Assembly: GCA_947495915.1 (NCBI GenBank)
Contig: CANMAW010000001.1
Span: forward strand, 930,001 to 994,000
From: Maribacter algarum (ex Lu et al. 2025) (nom. illeg.)
Lineage (GTDB): Bacteria; Bacteroidota; Bacteroidia; Flavobacteriales; Flavobacteriaceae
Direction of reading: 5' to 3'
DNA: 64,000 nucleotides
Shown one piece after another: positions 1 to 8,187 of this stretch. Under the pieces are notes generated by a model, which saw only the letters and a program-made list of their open reading frames with translations, did no database searches and had not been told where the DNA came from. Position 1 is the first letter of the stretch; each line of letters opens with the position of its first letter. Position numbers and translations under genes: made by a program.

Positions 1-1
1 T

Positions 2-1597
2 CCAACTTCCGTATCACTTAAAAATTACGGAATAACGCATGATAACATACAGTATCAGTTATCTCCAGCACAACTTCAAGAAATAACTTTAGAAAAGAAA
101 ATGGGTAAAGAAGCTGCTTCGGGAGCTTTAGCGATCAACACCGGAGAATTTACTGGTAGATCACCACAAGACCGTTTTATTGTAAAAGATGCTATTACCT
201 CAGAGAAGGTGTGGTGGGGTGATATTAATATTCCGTTCGAGTCAGACAAGTTTGATGCTTTATACGATAAGGTCATTGCTTATTTAAACGAAAAAGAACT
301 TTACGTTCGCGACTGTTACGCATGTGCAGATCACAATTACAGAATGGATATTCGTGTTGTTAATGAATTTCCGTGGAGTAATATGTTTGCTTACAACATG
401 TTTATTCGCCCTACAGATGAAGAGCTGAAAAACTTCGATCCGGAGTGGACAGTCATCAACGCCCCTGGCTTCATGGCAGACGCTGAGGTAGATGGTACCC
501 GTCAACATAATTTCGCTATTTTAAACTTCACTAGAAAGATTGCCTTGATTGGCGGTACAGGTTACACAGGTGAAATAAAAAAAGGAATTTTTTCAGCATT
601 GAATTTTATTCTTCCTGTTCAGAAAAATACTTTACCAATGCATTGTTCTGCTAATGTTGGTAAAAACGGCGAGACAGCTATTTTCTTTGGTTTGTCAGGT
701 ACTGGTAAAACTACCTTATCTACTGATGCTACAAGAAAGCTAATTGGTGATGACGAACATGGCTGGAATAATGAAAATGCTGTTTTTAATTTCGAAGGCG
801 GATGCTATGCTAAAGTGATTAATTTAAGTGAAGAAAATGAGCCTGAAATCTTTGGCGCCATTAGAAAAGGTGCTTTATTAGAAAATGTGATTTTAGATGA
901 TGATGGCAAAGTTGATTTTGCCGATACATCGATCACCCAAAATACAAGGGTTAGCTATCCTATTTATAATATTGATAATGTAAAACGGCCTTCAATAGGT
1001 AAAAATCCAAAAAATATATTCTTTTTAACTGCTGATGCTTTTGGAGTATTGCCTCCAATATCAAAACTAACTCCGAGTCAAGCTGCATATCACTTCATAT
1101 CTGGCTATACTGCAAAAGTTGCGGGTACAGAAGCTGGTGTGGTAGAGCCAATTCCTTCTTTTTCTGCTTGTTTTGGGGCTCCATTTATGCCACTACACCC
1201 AGCAAAATATGCTGAAATGCTTAGTAAGAAAATGCAAAAGGCGGGAGTAAATGTTTGGTTGGTGAACACTGGATGGACTGGCGGACCTTACGGCGTTGGT
1301 ACACGTATGAAATTAAAATACACCAGAGCAATGATTAATGCAGTGTTAAATGGAGAATTAGGCCTTTATAATTATGATGATTACCACATTCATTCTGTTT
1401 TCGGTGTGGCCCAACCTAGAACTTGCCCTGGGGTGCCTACAGATGTGTTGAGCCCACGAACGACTTGGAATGATGATGAAGCTTATTACACAACGGCATT
1501 TAAATTGTCAAATGCTTTTCGTGAAAATTTCAAACAGTTCGAGGCGTATGCCAGTGAAGAAATTAGACGTGGTGGCCCACAACGATATGCTTTTTAA
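2..1597 (+). CDS. pckA: Phosphoenolpyruvate carboxykinase (ATP), 5'-truncated by window edge
   Basis: This enzyme interconverts oxaloacetate plus ATP and phosphoenolpyruvate plus CO2, the entry step of gluconeogenesis, in the cytoplasm. The frame is open from base 2 (PTSVSLKNYGI...), which matches the usual family N-terminus, so the true start lies a few codons to the left. The ATG at 101 would cut off conserved sequence and is not the start. Visible motifs: the substrate-side RSPQDRFIVKD, the kinase-1a/Walker A loop GLSGTGKTTLS near 690-722, the kinase-2 region FEGGCYAK near 791, and NTGWTGGPYGVGTRM near 1264-1308. The about 530 residues visible fit the ATP-dependent PckA family (about 535). 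No clear terminator follows. A promoter for the next gene starts within about 75 bases. Confidence 0.97.
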   Translation, partial: PTSVSLKNYGITHDNIQYQLSPAQLQEITLEKKMGKEAASGALAINTGEFTGRSPQDRFIVKDAITSEKVWWGDINIPFESDKFDALYDKVIAYLNEKELYVRDCYACADHNYRMDIRVVNEFPWSNMFAYNMFIRPTDEELKNFDPEWTVINAPGFMADAEVDGTRQHNFAILNFTRKIALIGGTGYTGEIKKGIFSALNFILPVQKNTLPMHCSANVGKNGETAIFFGLSGTGKTTLSTDATRKLIGDDEHGWNNENAVFNFEGGCYAKVINLSEENEPEIFGAIRKGALLENVILDDDGKVDFADTSITQNTRVSYPIYNIDNVKRPSIGKNPKNIFFLTADAFGVLPPISKLTPSQAAYHFISGYTAKVAGTEAGVVEPIPSFSACFGAPFMPLHPAKYAEMLSKKMQKAGVNVWLVNTGWTGGPYGVGTRMKLKYTRAMINAVLNGELGLYNYDDYHIHSVFGVAQPRTCPGVPTDVLSPRTTWNDDEAYYTTAFKLSNAFRENFKQFEAYASEEIRRGGPQRYAF

Positions 1598-1671
1598 GGT
1601 GATAGTTTAAAAGCTCTAGTTCTAAGTTTAACATCAATATAATACGAATCAACATTTTGTTAACATAAGGT

Positions 1672-1704
1672 TTTGAAAATGAGTGCTGTATATTATTACT
1701 TTTG
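1672..1704 (+). promoter_or_regulatory. Bacteroidota-type promoter for the CBM48/HhH gene
   Basis: A -33 TTTG at 1672-1675 and a -7 TACTTTTG (TAnnTTTG) at 1697-1704 are separated by 21 bases, which fits the Bacteroidota housekeeping consensus. The ATG at 1727 lies 22 bases downstream. Assigned by pattern only. Confidence 0.6.
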
Positions 1705-1726
1705 TAGGTAAAATAATTTGTTAATT

Positions 1727-2356
1727 ATGGCACTTTCAAAAAAAGTAAAAAATAAAGGAACTCATACCGAAGTTACGTTTACAGTTGCAGGGCATGAAGC
1801 TCCAAGTGAATCTGAGGTATTATTATTAGGCGATTTCAATAATTGGCAAACTAATAATAGCGACGTTCAAATGGAGAAAAAAGGAGGAAAATATGTTAAG
1901 AGTATAAATCTTAAGAATGGGCAACAATATGAATTTAGGTATTTAAGTCAAGATAAGGGTTGGTTTAATGATCATGCTGCAGATGCCTATGTTCCTTCCC
2001 CTTATGAAGGTATTGATAACAGTGTTGTAGATCTAAGTGAGGTCAAAGCGCCTGCAAAAAAGAAACCGGTAAAGAAAACCGTTAAAAAAGTAGAAAAAAA
2101 GGCAAAAAAAGATGATCTAAAGAAGATTGAAGGTATCGGCCCTAAAATTGCAGGTATTTTAACTGAAAAAGGAATTGGTACTTTTTTAAAGCTTAGTAAG
2201 GCTAAAGTGAGTGTTCTTGAAGCTATTTTAAAAGAAGCCGGACCAAGATATTCTATGCACAAACCTGGTTCATGGCCTAAGCAAGCAAAATTGGCTAGTG
2301 AAGGTAAGTGGGATGCGTTACAAAAACTTCAAAACCAACTTGATGGAGGTAAATAA
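1727..2356 (+). CDS. Carbohydrate-binding (CBM48/AMPK-like) protein with C-terminal helix-hairpin-helix domain
   Basis: 209 residues. The N-terminal about 85 residues look like a CBM48/glycogen-binding fold: 'LLLGDFNNWQ' near residue 33 and 'YEFRYL' near 65 are typical of isoamylase-N/AMPK-beta modules. A lysine-rich linker (about residues 105-130) follows. The last 80 residues carry 'LKKIEGIGPKIAGILTEKG', a helix-hairpin-helix-like domain that Bacteroidota also append to other proteins, for example some L21 ribosomal proteins (from memory). No catalytic domain is present. ATG 1727 is preferred to TTG 1718 because MALSKK follows the promoter at a normal distance. Function unknown. Glycogen or polysaccharide binding coupled to nucleic-acid or protein contact is speculation. 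Its own promoter and terminator make it monocistronic. Confidence 0.8.
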   Translation: MALSKKVKNKGTHTEVTFTVAGHEAPSESEVLLLGDFNNWQTNNSDVQMEKKGGKYVKSINLKNGQQYEFRYLSQDKGWFNDHAADAYVPSPYEGIDNSVVDLSEVKAPAKKKPVKKTVKKVEKKAKKDDLKKIEGIGPKIAGILTEKGIGTFLKLSKAKVSVLEAILKEAGPRYSMHKPGSWPKQAKLASEGKWDALQKLQNQLDGGK

Positions 2357-2380
2357 TCAACGTTAACAGAAAAAAATGAA

Positions 2381-2410
2381 AAGCCCCAAGAATGTTCTTG
2401 GGGCTTATTT
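2381..2410 (+). terminator. Intrinsic terminator, probably bidirectional
   Basis: A 12-base perfect inverted repeat (AAGCCCCAAGAA, 2-base centre, TTCTTGGGGCTT) spans 2381-2406. A T-rich tail follows on the plus strand. On the minus strand the tail is TTCATTTTTTT. It sits between the convergent CBM48/HhH gene and hemD, so it can end both transcripts. Confidence 0.85.
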
Positions 2411-2466
2411 ATTATTATCGATTTTCTCCGCAATCAATTAGTCAAAAAGAAACGCCGATGTCTTTG

Positions 2467-3213
2467 TTACTTTTTATTTGCAGCATTAATGTATTTCTGC
2501 AAAGCCATGGTCATTGATGGCGTTTCAGGAGTTGGTGCAGTAATATCACATCGTAAGCCGGCTTGTGTAGCTGCTTTTACTGTAGAATTTCCGAACACTG
2601 CAATTCGAGTGTCATTTTGTTCAAAATCAGGAAAATTCTGTAATAACGATTCAATACCTGACGGACTGAAAAACACTAAAATATCATAGTATACTTCTTT
2701 CAAATCAGATAGATCACTAATCACTGTTTTATAAAAAACACCTCTTGTCCAATCTATACCTAATTTATCTAAAGTTTCAGGTACTATGGCTTTTAAAGAA
2801 TCAGAAGATGGTAAAAGAAATTTTTCGTCTTTATATTTCTTGAATAAAACCACCAAGTCAGGAAAGTTCATCTTACCAACATAAATTTTACGCTTTCTAT
2901 AAACAACATATTTTTGTAAATAATAAGCGACTGCTTCAGACTGGCAGAAGTATTTCATACTATCTGGCACTTTAAAGCGCATTTCTTCAGCGATTCTAAA
3001 AAAATGATCAACTGCATTACGGCTAGTAAGAATAATAGCCGTGAAATTTTTAAGGTCAATTTTTTGTTGCCGCACATCTTTTGCGTCAACCCCTTCAACA
3101 TGAATGAAGGGTCTAAAATCGACTTTCACCTTCTCCTTGTCAATTAGTTTGGAGTATGGAGAATTCTCCATTTTAGGTTCTGGTTGAGAGACCAAAATCG
3201 TTTTTACCTTCAT
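2467..3213 (-). CDS. hemD: Uroporphyrinogen-III synthase
   Basis: 248 residues. The enzyme closes hydroxymethylbilane to uroporphyrinogen III with inversion of ring D, in cytoplasmic haem/tetrapyrrole synthesis. The family is poorly conserved. The call rests on the typical flavobacterial N-terminus (MKVKTILVSQPEP), the 'AIILTSRNAVDHFF' segment (about residue 57) and a late 'FFSPSGIESLL' segment (about residue 189), which correspond to the two-lobed HemD fold. The start is ATG at 3213. A longer reading from 3273 would overlap the upstream DUF4271 gene by 55 bases and adds a non-conserved stretch. It is the last gene of a three-gene minus-strand set with the DUF4271 and GT39 genes, a common Bacteroidota neighbourhood for hemD and DUF4271. 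Confidence 0.85.
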   Translation of the reverse strand: MKVKTILVSQPEPKMENSPYSKLIDKEKVKVDFRPFIHVEGVDAKDVRQQKIDLKNFTAIILTSRNAVDHFFRIAEEMRFKVPDSMKYFCQSEAVAYYLQKYVVYRKRKIYVGKMNFPDLVVLFKKYKDEKFLLPSSDSLKAIVPETLDKLGIDWTRGVFYKTVISDLSDLKEVYYDILVFFSPSGIESLLQNFPDFEQNDTRIAVFGNSTVKAATQAGLRCDITAPTPETPSMTMALQKYINAANKK

Positions 3214-3218
3214 AGTTT

Positions 3219-3881
3219 TCAATCGTTTAAATAGCTTCCTAGAATAACCCAGGGTGCAATTTCGAGTGCGCAAAGGTACAAAATAAAATAGAAAAAGTTA
3301 TTCGCTATAAATTTTTGATGATTTCTCAAAAGGGTAATCCATCCGATAACATTTACTAAAAGAATTAGTATGAATGAAAGATAAATTACCTCTTTAGAGT
3401 CTTTTAGTATAAAGCTTAGTACTACATTGGCACCGAACATTATGATAGCACTATAGTTGAGATAAGATAGTTTTTTAAATACAAATTCTGTAAAAGTTTT
3501 ATGATTTGAAAAAATAAAACCATTCGAAAGCTGAAGAAAAACCTTAAGAATTAAGTAAGTCAATATGCCCGCAAGTATTAGTGGGTAGGTGTAAAGGTTG
3601 CTCTCGCCCGAGTATGCTTTACCTATTAATGTTTTCCATGAGAGAAATAGAAATAACGAAAAATTGATGACCAAAAAAATGGTAAAAAAGATATGAAACC
3701 AGTTGCCAAGTTTCTCTTTCTTATTGTACATGAAAATGTACTTGTTATTAAATGGTAGAATAATGAAATTTAAAAACCTATTATAAAACGTTCTTTTAAC
3801 CACCACTATTAGAAATAGGCTACCAAATAAAAGGACAGTAATCCAGTCAGTACTTTCTATGCTTCTTAATATTGGTTCCAC
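3219..3881 (-). CDS. DUF4271 family membrane protein
   Basis: 220 residues with about six hydrophobic segments (roughly residues 15-25, 62-82, 97-115, 140-160, 167-185, 195-215). It is an inner-membrane protein. The N-terminal pattern 'IESTDWITVLLFGSLFL' is characteristic of DUF4271, a Bacteroidota family usually found beside hemD. The start is GTG at 3881, sharing one base with the TAG stop of the upstream glycosyltransferase, so the two are translationally linked. It ends 5 bases before the hemD start. No biochemical role is known to me. The constant hemD linkage suggests an envelope or haem-related role, but that is inference. Confidence 0.8.
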   Translation of the reverse strand: MEPILRSIESTDWITVLLFGSLFLIVVVKRTFYNRFLNFIILPFNNKYIFMYNKKEKLGNWFHIFFTIFLVINFSLFLFLSWKTLIGKAYSGESNLYTYPLILAGILTYLILKVFLQLSNGFIFSNHKTFTEFVFKKLSYLNYSAIIMFGANVVLSFILKDSKEVIYLSFILILLVNVIGWITLLRNHQKFIANNFFYFILYLCALEIAPWVILGSYLND

Positions 3882-5545
3882 TATTTGAGTTTGATTTTAT
3901 CTCCATTAATTCCATAATGAAGTCCATTTTCTGAAATACCTAATTGTATGTATTTCGGATGTTCTAATTTGGTTTTTGGTAGTTTAAACGTAAAATTTAA
4001 AGTATCATTTGATTTTAAGAGTAAAATCGTTTTATCTAAAGGTTCTGCATGCATTTTTCTAACATCTCTAACCTCTTTGTAATTGTTCATAAAGGCCACA
4101 CCATATCTTAGCTTTTTCAAAGAAATGTCAACATTATAAGGGTTATAAACTTTCATCGTATAGGTTTTTTCAAGATCATATACTATTTCTTCATCAACGA
4201 TAAACTGAAGCCTTCTGAAAGATTCAAAATTATCAATATACTCACCGTAATATATTGTGCCATCTATTCTTGGGTAAGTCAAACCGGGTTTTTTCACATA
4301 TTGTGATACATAAAATACTTTTTGGTGTTGTACACTTGCCTCTGCATCGTCTATTGAATATTGATTTTGGCGGTAGTTTATGTTGTTTAATGATATCGCT
4401 TTTTTACCCGAATAAAACTCGTACATAGGTGCATTTCTATAGGAGTTTTCAAAAACAACGGGGGCATCTGAAACTTCGTATGCCAAACGACTTACCCATT
4501 CTTTATTTCCATGAGATTCATAATAAATAGGAATTAAATGGTGGTTGATTAAGGCAGCTCTGGCGTAAAAAAGGACTATGATGTTTACTACACCCAAGCC
4601 AACAACCCATTTTCTAAGGCGCTCATGATCTATGATAAAATTAAATACTAAGAGTATCATTGGAATAGAGATTACAATAACCCATTGTGTCTGCACTCTT
4701 TTAGAAAAACTAGAGAAAAAGAAAAATATAAGAACTCCATAGGTCAAAAAAACCAAAGCTTTTTTAAATAAATCTTGAGGTTTGGTTTTATAAAGTATGT
4801 AGTATGCTAATGGAAAAACAAAGCCAAAAAGAGCCATTAGATTTAAGAAATAACCGCCGGTAAATTTTTCAAAACTATAAGCTTGATTTGGTCGATCAAA
4901 CAAATGATATTTTATTGAAATAAAATCATGTTCATATAACCACAAAAAATGCGGTGAATAACAAAGTAAAGCGACCAAAACGGCCAACCATGCAAATCTA
5001 TTTCGAAGTAATTTTAAATTAGAAAGTAATACGAAAACAATAACCAAAACAGCATGGTACTTACTATACATTAAAGCAGCCATCACAATACCTAGACTAA
5101 GGCTAAGAATAACAGTTGGTTTTTCAATAAATCTTTTGTAAACCCATAAGAAAAGGGCTGTGAAAAATAGTAATGGAGTATCGGGCAGGGTGAAAAAACC
5201 GTATAAATTTAGAAGTGTTGTAGAAAAAACAACCACAAAAAAAGGTACAATAAATGATTTCTTTTTAGAATCATCGATCATCAGCCATAACAAAATGACT
5301 GTAATTACTGAAAGTAAACAGCTCATAAATCGAACTCCCAATTCTCCATTAAAAAACACACTGCTTAGCCTAATCAGCCATGCTACCATGGGTGGGTGAT
5401 CAAAGTAACCCCATGCTATATTTTTAGCATAATACCAATAGTAGGCTTCATCGAAAATTAGCTCTGTAAAATGTGCTTGTAGAATATTAATAATAAATAA
5501 AGCACCTAATAATAGAAGAAAAAGTTTTGGAAGTTTTTGAAGCAT
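3881..5545 (-). CDS. GT39/PMT-like polyprenyl-phosphate-sugar glycosyltransferase
   Basis: 554 residues. The first periplasmic loop carries 'FDEAYYWYYAKNIAWGYFDH' (about residues 30-50) with the DE acid pair and the HPP motif seen in dolichyl/undecaprenyl-phosphate-mannose or -aminoarabinose transferases (ArnT/PMT-2 type). About eleven membrane segments follow, then a soluble C-terminal region of about 200 residues. It should transfer a sugar from a lipid-phosphate carrier to lipid or protein on the outer face of the inner membrane. ATG 5545 (MLQKLPK) is preferred over TTG 5554. The plus-strand GT2 gene 130 bases away makes lipid-linked sugars, so the two may act in sequence. The acceptor is unknown. 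Confidence 0.85.
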   Translation of the reverse strand: MLQKLPKLFLLLLGALFIINILQAHFTELIFDEAYYWYYAKNIAWGYFDHPPMVAWLIRLSSVFFNGELGVRFMSCLLSVITVILLWLMIDDSKKKSFIVPFFVVVFSTTLLNLYGFFTLPDTPLLFFTALFLWVYKRFIEKPTVILSLSLGIVMAALMYSKYHAVLVIVFVLLSNLKLLRNRFAWLAVLVALLCYSPHFLWLYEHDFISIKYHLFDRPNQAYSFEKFTGGYFLNLMALFGFVFPLAYYILYKTKPQDLFKKALVFLTYGVLIFFFFSSFSKRVQTQWVIVISIPMILLVFNFIIDHERLRKWVVGLGVVNIIVLFYARAALINHHLIPIYYESHGNKEWVSRLAYEVSDAPVVFENSYRNAPMYEFYSGKKAISLNNINYRQNQYSIDDAEASVQHQKVFYVSQYVKKPGLTYPRIDGTIYYGEYIDNFESFRRLQFIVDEEIVYDLEKTYTMKVYNPYNVDISLKKLRYGVAFMNNYKEVRDVRKMHAEPLDKTILLLKSNDTLNFTFKLPKTKLEHPKYIQLGISENGLHYGINGDKIKLK

Positions 5546-5648
5546 TTCTTGCAATTGATCAGATCAAAATTACAAATTACATCGGTTGTGTGGTGTTTAA
5601 AAAAATCATAAATCATAGAATGGCATTTTTTCACTGTACCTAAAACAC

Positions 5649-5656
5649 TATTTTTG
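5649..5656 (+). promoter_or_regulatory. -7 promoter element for the GT2/pyrC/DUF4296 genes
   Basis: TATTTTTG fits TAnnTTTG and lies 20 bases before the ATG at 5677, implying a very short leader. The -33 region is T-rich without a clear TTTG, so the call is moderate. Confidence 0.45.
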
Positions 5657-5676
5657 CGTGAACTGAACCAGTGCAA

Positions 5677-6405
5677 ATGTCTGACAGCTTAGTCATAATT
5701 CCTACATATAATGAAATCGAGAATATTGAGGCTATTCTGCGTGCAGTGTTTGAATTAAAGACTGATTTTCATGTATTAGTTGTAGATGATAACTCTCCAG
5801 ATGGTACCGCGGCAATGGTTACGAAATTACAACAAGAATTTCCAGAGAGTTTATTTATGGAAGTTCGAAAAGAAAAGTCTGGTTTAGGTACGGCTTATAT
5901 TCATGGCTTTAAATGGGCAATTGCAAAGCAATATGAATACATTTTTGAAATGGATGCTGATTTCTCTCACACCCCTTCAGATTTGCTAAGATTGAGAACT
6001 TCATGTAAAAATGGGGCAGATGTATCTGTGGGGTCGCGATATAAAAAAGGGGTCAACGTCGTAAATTGGCCACTGTATCGAGTGTTGTTGTCTTATGGGG
6101 CTTCATTTTATGTGAAAATGATAACTGGTATGAGAGTACACGACCCTACCGCAGGCTTTGTATGTTATAAAAGAGAGGTTCTTGAAGCCTTAGATTTAGA
6201 TTCAGTACGATTTGTGGGTTATGCATTTCAAATAGAAATGAAATTTAGAGCCTATGTTCTTAATTATAAGATAGAAGAAATTTCAATTATCTTCAGAGAT
6301 AGAGTAAAAGGAAAATCAAAAATGTCTTCTTCAATTGTTAGTGAAGCTATATTTGGTGTGTTAAGCATGAAGCTGAGAAGTATGTTTCAAAAAAACAGGT
6401 TTTAA
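5677..6405 (+). CDS. Polyprenol monophosphomannose synthase-like GT2 glycosyltransferase
   Basis: 242 residues, GT-A fold. 'LVIIPTYNE' at the N-terminus, 'VVDDNSPDGT' (about residue 36) and 'MDADFSH' (about 93) give the nucleotide-sugar and metal-binding acids of the DPM1/GT2 family. 'DPTAGFVCY' near residue 160 is also typical. It has no C-terminal membrane domain, like the short DPM1 type. It probably moves a hexose from a nucleotide-sugar to polyprenyl phosphate on the cytoplasmic face, supplying donors for GT39-type enzymes such as the neighbour at 3881-5545. ATG 5677 is chosen over the GTG two codons upstream. It ends one base before pyrC, so they are cotranscribed. Confidence 0.88.
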   Translation: MSDSLVIIPTYNEIENIEAILRAVFELKTDFHVLVVDDNSPDGTAAMVTKLQQEFPESLFMEVRKEKSGLGTAYIHGFKWAIAKQYEYIFEMDADFSHTPSDLLRLRTSCKNGADVSVGSRYKKGVNVVNWPLYRVLLSYGASFYVKMITGMRVHDPTAGFVCYKREVLEALDLDSVRFVGYAFQIEMKFRAYVLNYKIEEISIIFRDRVKGKSKMSSSIVSEAIFGVLSMKLRSMFQKNRF

Positions 6406-6406
6406 A

Positions 6407-7741
6407 ATGACAAAGTATATTATAAAAAATGCATCATTAGTAAATGAAAATAAAACATTTATTAATGATGTTTTAATTCAAGACGGAATCATTCAAAAAA
6501 TTGATGACGATATTTCTGATGCAAGTGCTAAGGTAATTGACGCTACCGGAAAGCATTTATTACCTGGGGTAATCGATGATCAAGTACATTTTAGAGAACC
6601 AGGTCTCACACATAAAGGAAATATAGAATCTGAAAGTAAGGCTGCAATTGCGGGGGGTATTACCACTTTTATGGAGCAACCCAATACAAAACCGCAAACA
6701 ACAACTATTGAAAAGCATGAAGCAAAGTTCGCACTAGCGGCAAGTAGTTCTTATGCGAATTATTCTTTTCTATTTGGAGGTACTAATGATAATCTTGAAG
6801 AAATAAAGAAACTTGATAAACTTAGCTGCTCAGGGGTAAAGTTGTTTTTAGGTTCCTCAACAGGTAACATGCTTGTTGATGATGAAGTGGTTTTAGAAAA
6901 GATTTTCAGAAGTACTGAAATGGTAATATCTGCTCACTGTGAAGATGAGACTACCATAAAAAATAATTTAGAAAGGTATAAACAACAGTATGGTGATAAT
7001 ATTCCTGTAAAATATCATCCTTTAATACGTAGTGAAGAAGCCTGTTATTTATCTTCTTCAAAAGCAATTGGTTTGGCCAAAGAAACCGGTGCGCGTTTGC
7101 ATGTTTTTCATTTATCAACAGGAAAAGAAATGGACTTGTTTCGAAATGACATTCCTTTAGAAGAAAAGAAAATTACAGCAGAGGTTTGCATTCATCACCT
7201 ATGGTTTTCTGATGCCGATTATGAAGAAAAAGGAACCCTTATTAAATGGAACCCTGCGGTAAAAACCGCTTCTGATCGTTCAAAATTATGGGAGGCACTT
7301 TTAGATGATAGAATTGATGTTATCGCAACAGATCACGCTCCGCATTTAATGGAGGAAAAAGATAACGTATATACCATGGCGCCATCAGGTGGGCCTTTAG
7401 TTCAGCATGCCTTACCAGCGATGTTGGAGAAACACAAAGAAGGACTCATTTCATTAGAAAAGTTGGTTGAAAAAATGTGTCATAACCCAGCTAAGCTATT
7501 TGATATTGAAAAAAGAGGCTATTTAAGAGAAGGGTACTTTGCCGATTTAGTTCTAGTTGATTTGAATGATTCATGGCTAGCTGATGCAGCCATAAATCAC
7601 TATAAATGTGGATGGTCACCTTTTGACGGGCAAACCTTTAGTTCTAAAATCACACATACTTTTGTAAATGGACATTTGGCTTATGAAAATGGAAAATTTT
7701 CGGAGCAACGAAATGCAAGACGATTAACTTTTGATCGATAA
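6407..7741 (+). CDS. pyrC: Dihydroorotase
   Basis: 444 residues, amidohydrolase fold. It catalyses reversible cyclisation of carbamoyl-aspartate to dihydroorotate in pyrimidine synthesis. Motifs: 'PGVIDDQVHFREPG' (about residues 53-66), PNT at 92-94, K145 (likely carboxylated lysine), H177, H235, and the catalytic acid D309 in 'IATDHAPH'. The usual first-strand HxH reads QVH here (Q59, H61). From memory this replacement is shared by Bacteroidota DHOases, which remain functional. Length fits class I. It lies in a tight operon with the GT2 gene (1-base gap) and the DUF4296 lipoprotein (2-base gap), an arrangement I recall in other flavobacteria. Confidence 0.93.
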   Translation: MTKYIIKNASLVNENKTFINDVLIQDGIIQKIDDDISDASAKVIDATGKHLLPGVIDDQVHFREPGLTHKGNIESESKAAIAGGITTFMEQPNTKPQTTTIEKHEAKFALAASSSYANYSFLFGGTNDNLEEIKKLDKLSCSGVKLFLGSSTGNMLVDDEVVLEKIFRSTEMVISAHCEDETTIKNNLERYKQQYGDNIPVKYHPLIRSEEACYLSSSKAIGLAKETGARLHVFHLSTGKEMDLFRNDIPLEEKKITAEVCIHHLWFSDADYEEKGTLIKWNPAVKTASDRSKLWEALLDDRIDVIATDHAPHLMEEKDNVYTMAPSGGPLVQHALPAMLEKHKEGLISLEKLVEKMCHNPAKLFDIEKRGYLREGYFADLVLVDLNDSWLADAAINHYKCGWSPFDGQTFSSKITHTFVNGHLAYENGKFSEQRNARRLTFDR

Positions 7742-7743
7742 TT

Positions 7744-8187
7744 ATGAAAAAAGTTATTTTTTTAGCGTTAACCATTGTGCTCGTTTCTTGCGCTGAGAAG
7801 TTACTTGAGAAACCTGAAAACTTAATTCCAGAAGCTAAAATGGTTGAGATATTGAATGATCTTGCTATTGTAAATGCTGCTAGGGTAACTAATGTTGAGG
7901 TGTTAAGAGATCATAATATCACCCCCATGCAGTATATTTTCAGTAAGTATGATATTGATAGTTTGCAATTTGTAGAAAGTGATCGCTATTACGCTTCAAT
8001 ACCAGAACTACATGAAAAGATTTATGTAGCGGTAGAAGAGAAATTAGAAATTGAAAAAGAAAGAATAACCGAAAATAAAAAGGTAAGAGATAGTTTGGCC
8101 CAAATTGAAAAAAATGCTGCTCAAAATAAGCGTAGAAGAACTAGAGATTCTCTTCAAGAAAACGCTGGCAAGAAAAATCAATTGTAG
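7744..8187 (+). CDS. DUF4296 lipoprotein
   Basis: 147 residues. A signal peptide ends in the lipobox LVSC (Cys16), so it is an exported lipoprotein. The middle segment (about residues 25-95: 'IPEAKMVEILNDLAIVNAAR', 'YIFSKYDIDSLQF') matches DUF4296, a Bacteroidota family repeatedly found after dihydroorotase. The C-terminal 50 residues are highly charged (KERITENKK, NKRRRTRDS) and probably helical or disordered. Function unknown. Its last 47 bases overlap the 3' end of the opposing epimerase gene. Confidence 0.8.
   Translation: MKKVIFLALTIVLVSCAEKLLEKPENLIPEAKMVEILNDLAIVNAARVTNVEVLRDHNITPMQYIFSKYDIDSLQFVESDRYYASIPELHEKIYVAVEEKLEIEKERITENKKVRDSLAQIEKNAAQNKRRRTRDSLQENAGKKNQL

Noticed and set aside
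101-1597. pckA starting at ATG 101
   Set aside because: The frame is open to the left edge and encodes conserved N-terminal family sequence, so the gene is truncated by the window and does not start at 101.
2002-2262. 86-codon minus-strand frame opposite the lysine-rich hinge of the CBM48/HhH gene
   Set aside because: It is the phenylalanine-rich antisense of an AAA/AAG-rich stretch and has no independent support.
3214-3273. N-terminal extension of hemD to 3273
   Set aside because: It would overlap the DUF4271 gene and is not conserved. MKVKTILVSQPEP at 3213 is the family start.
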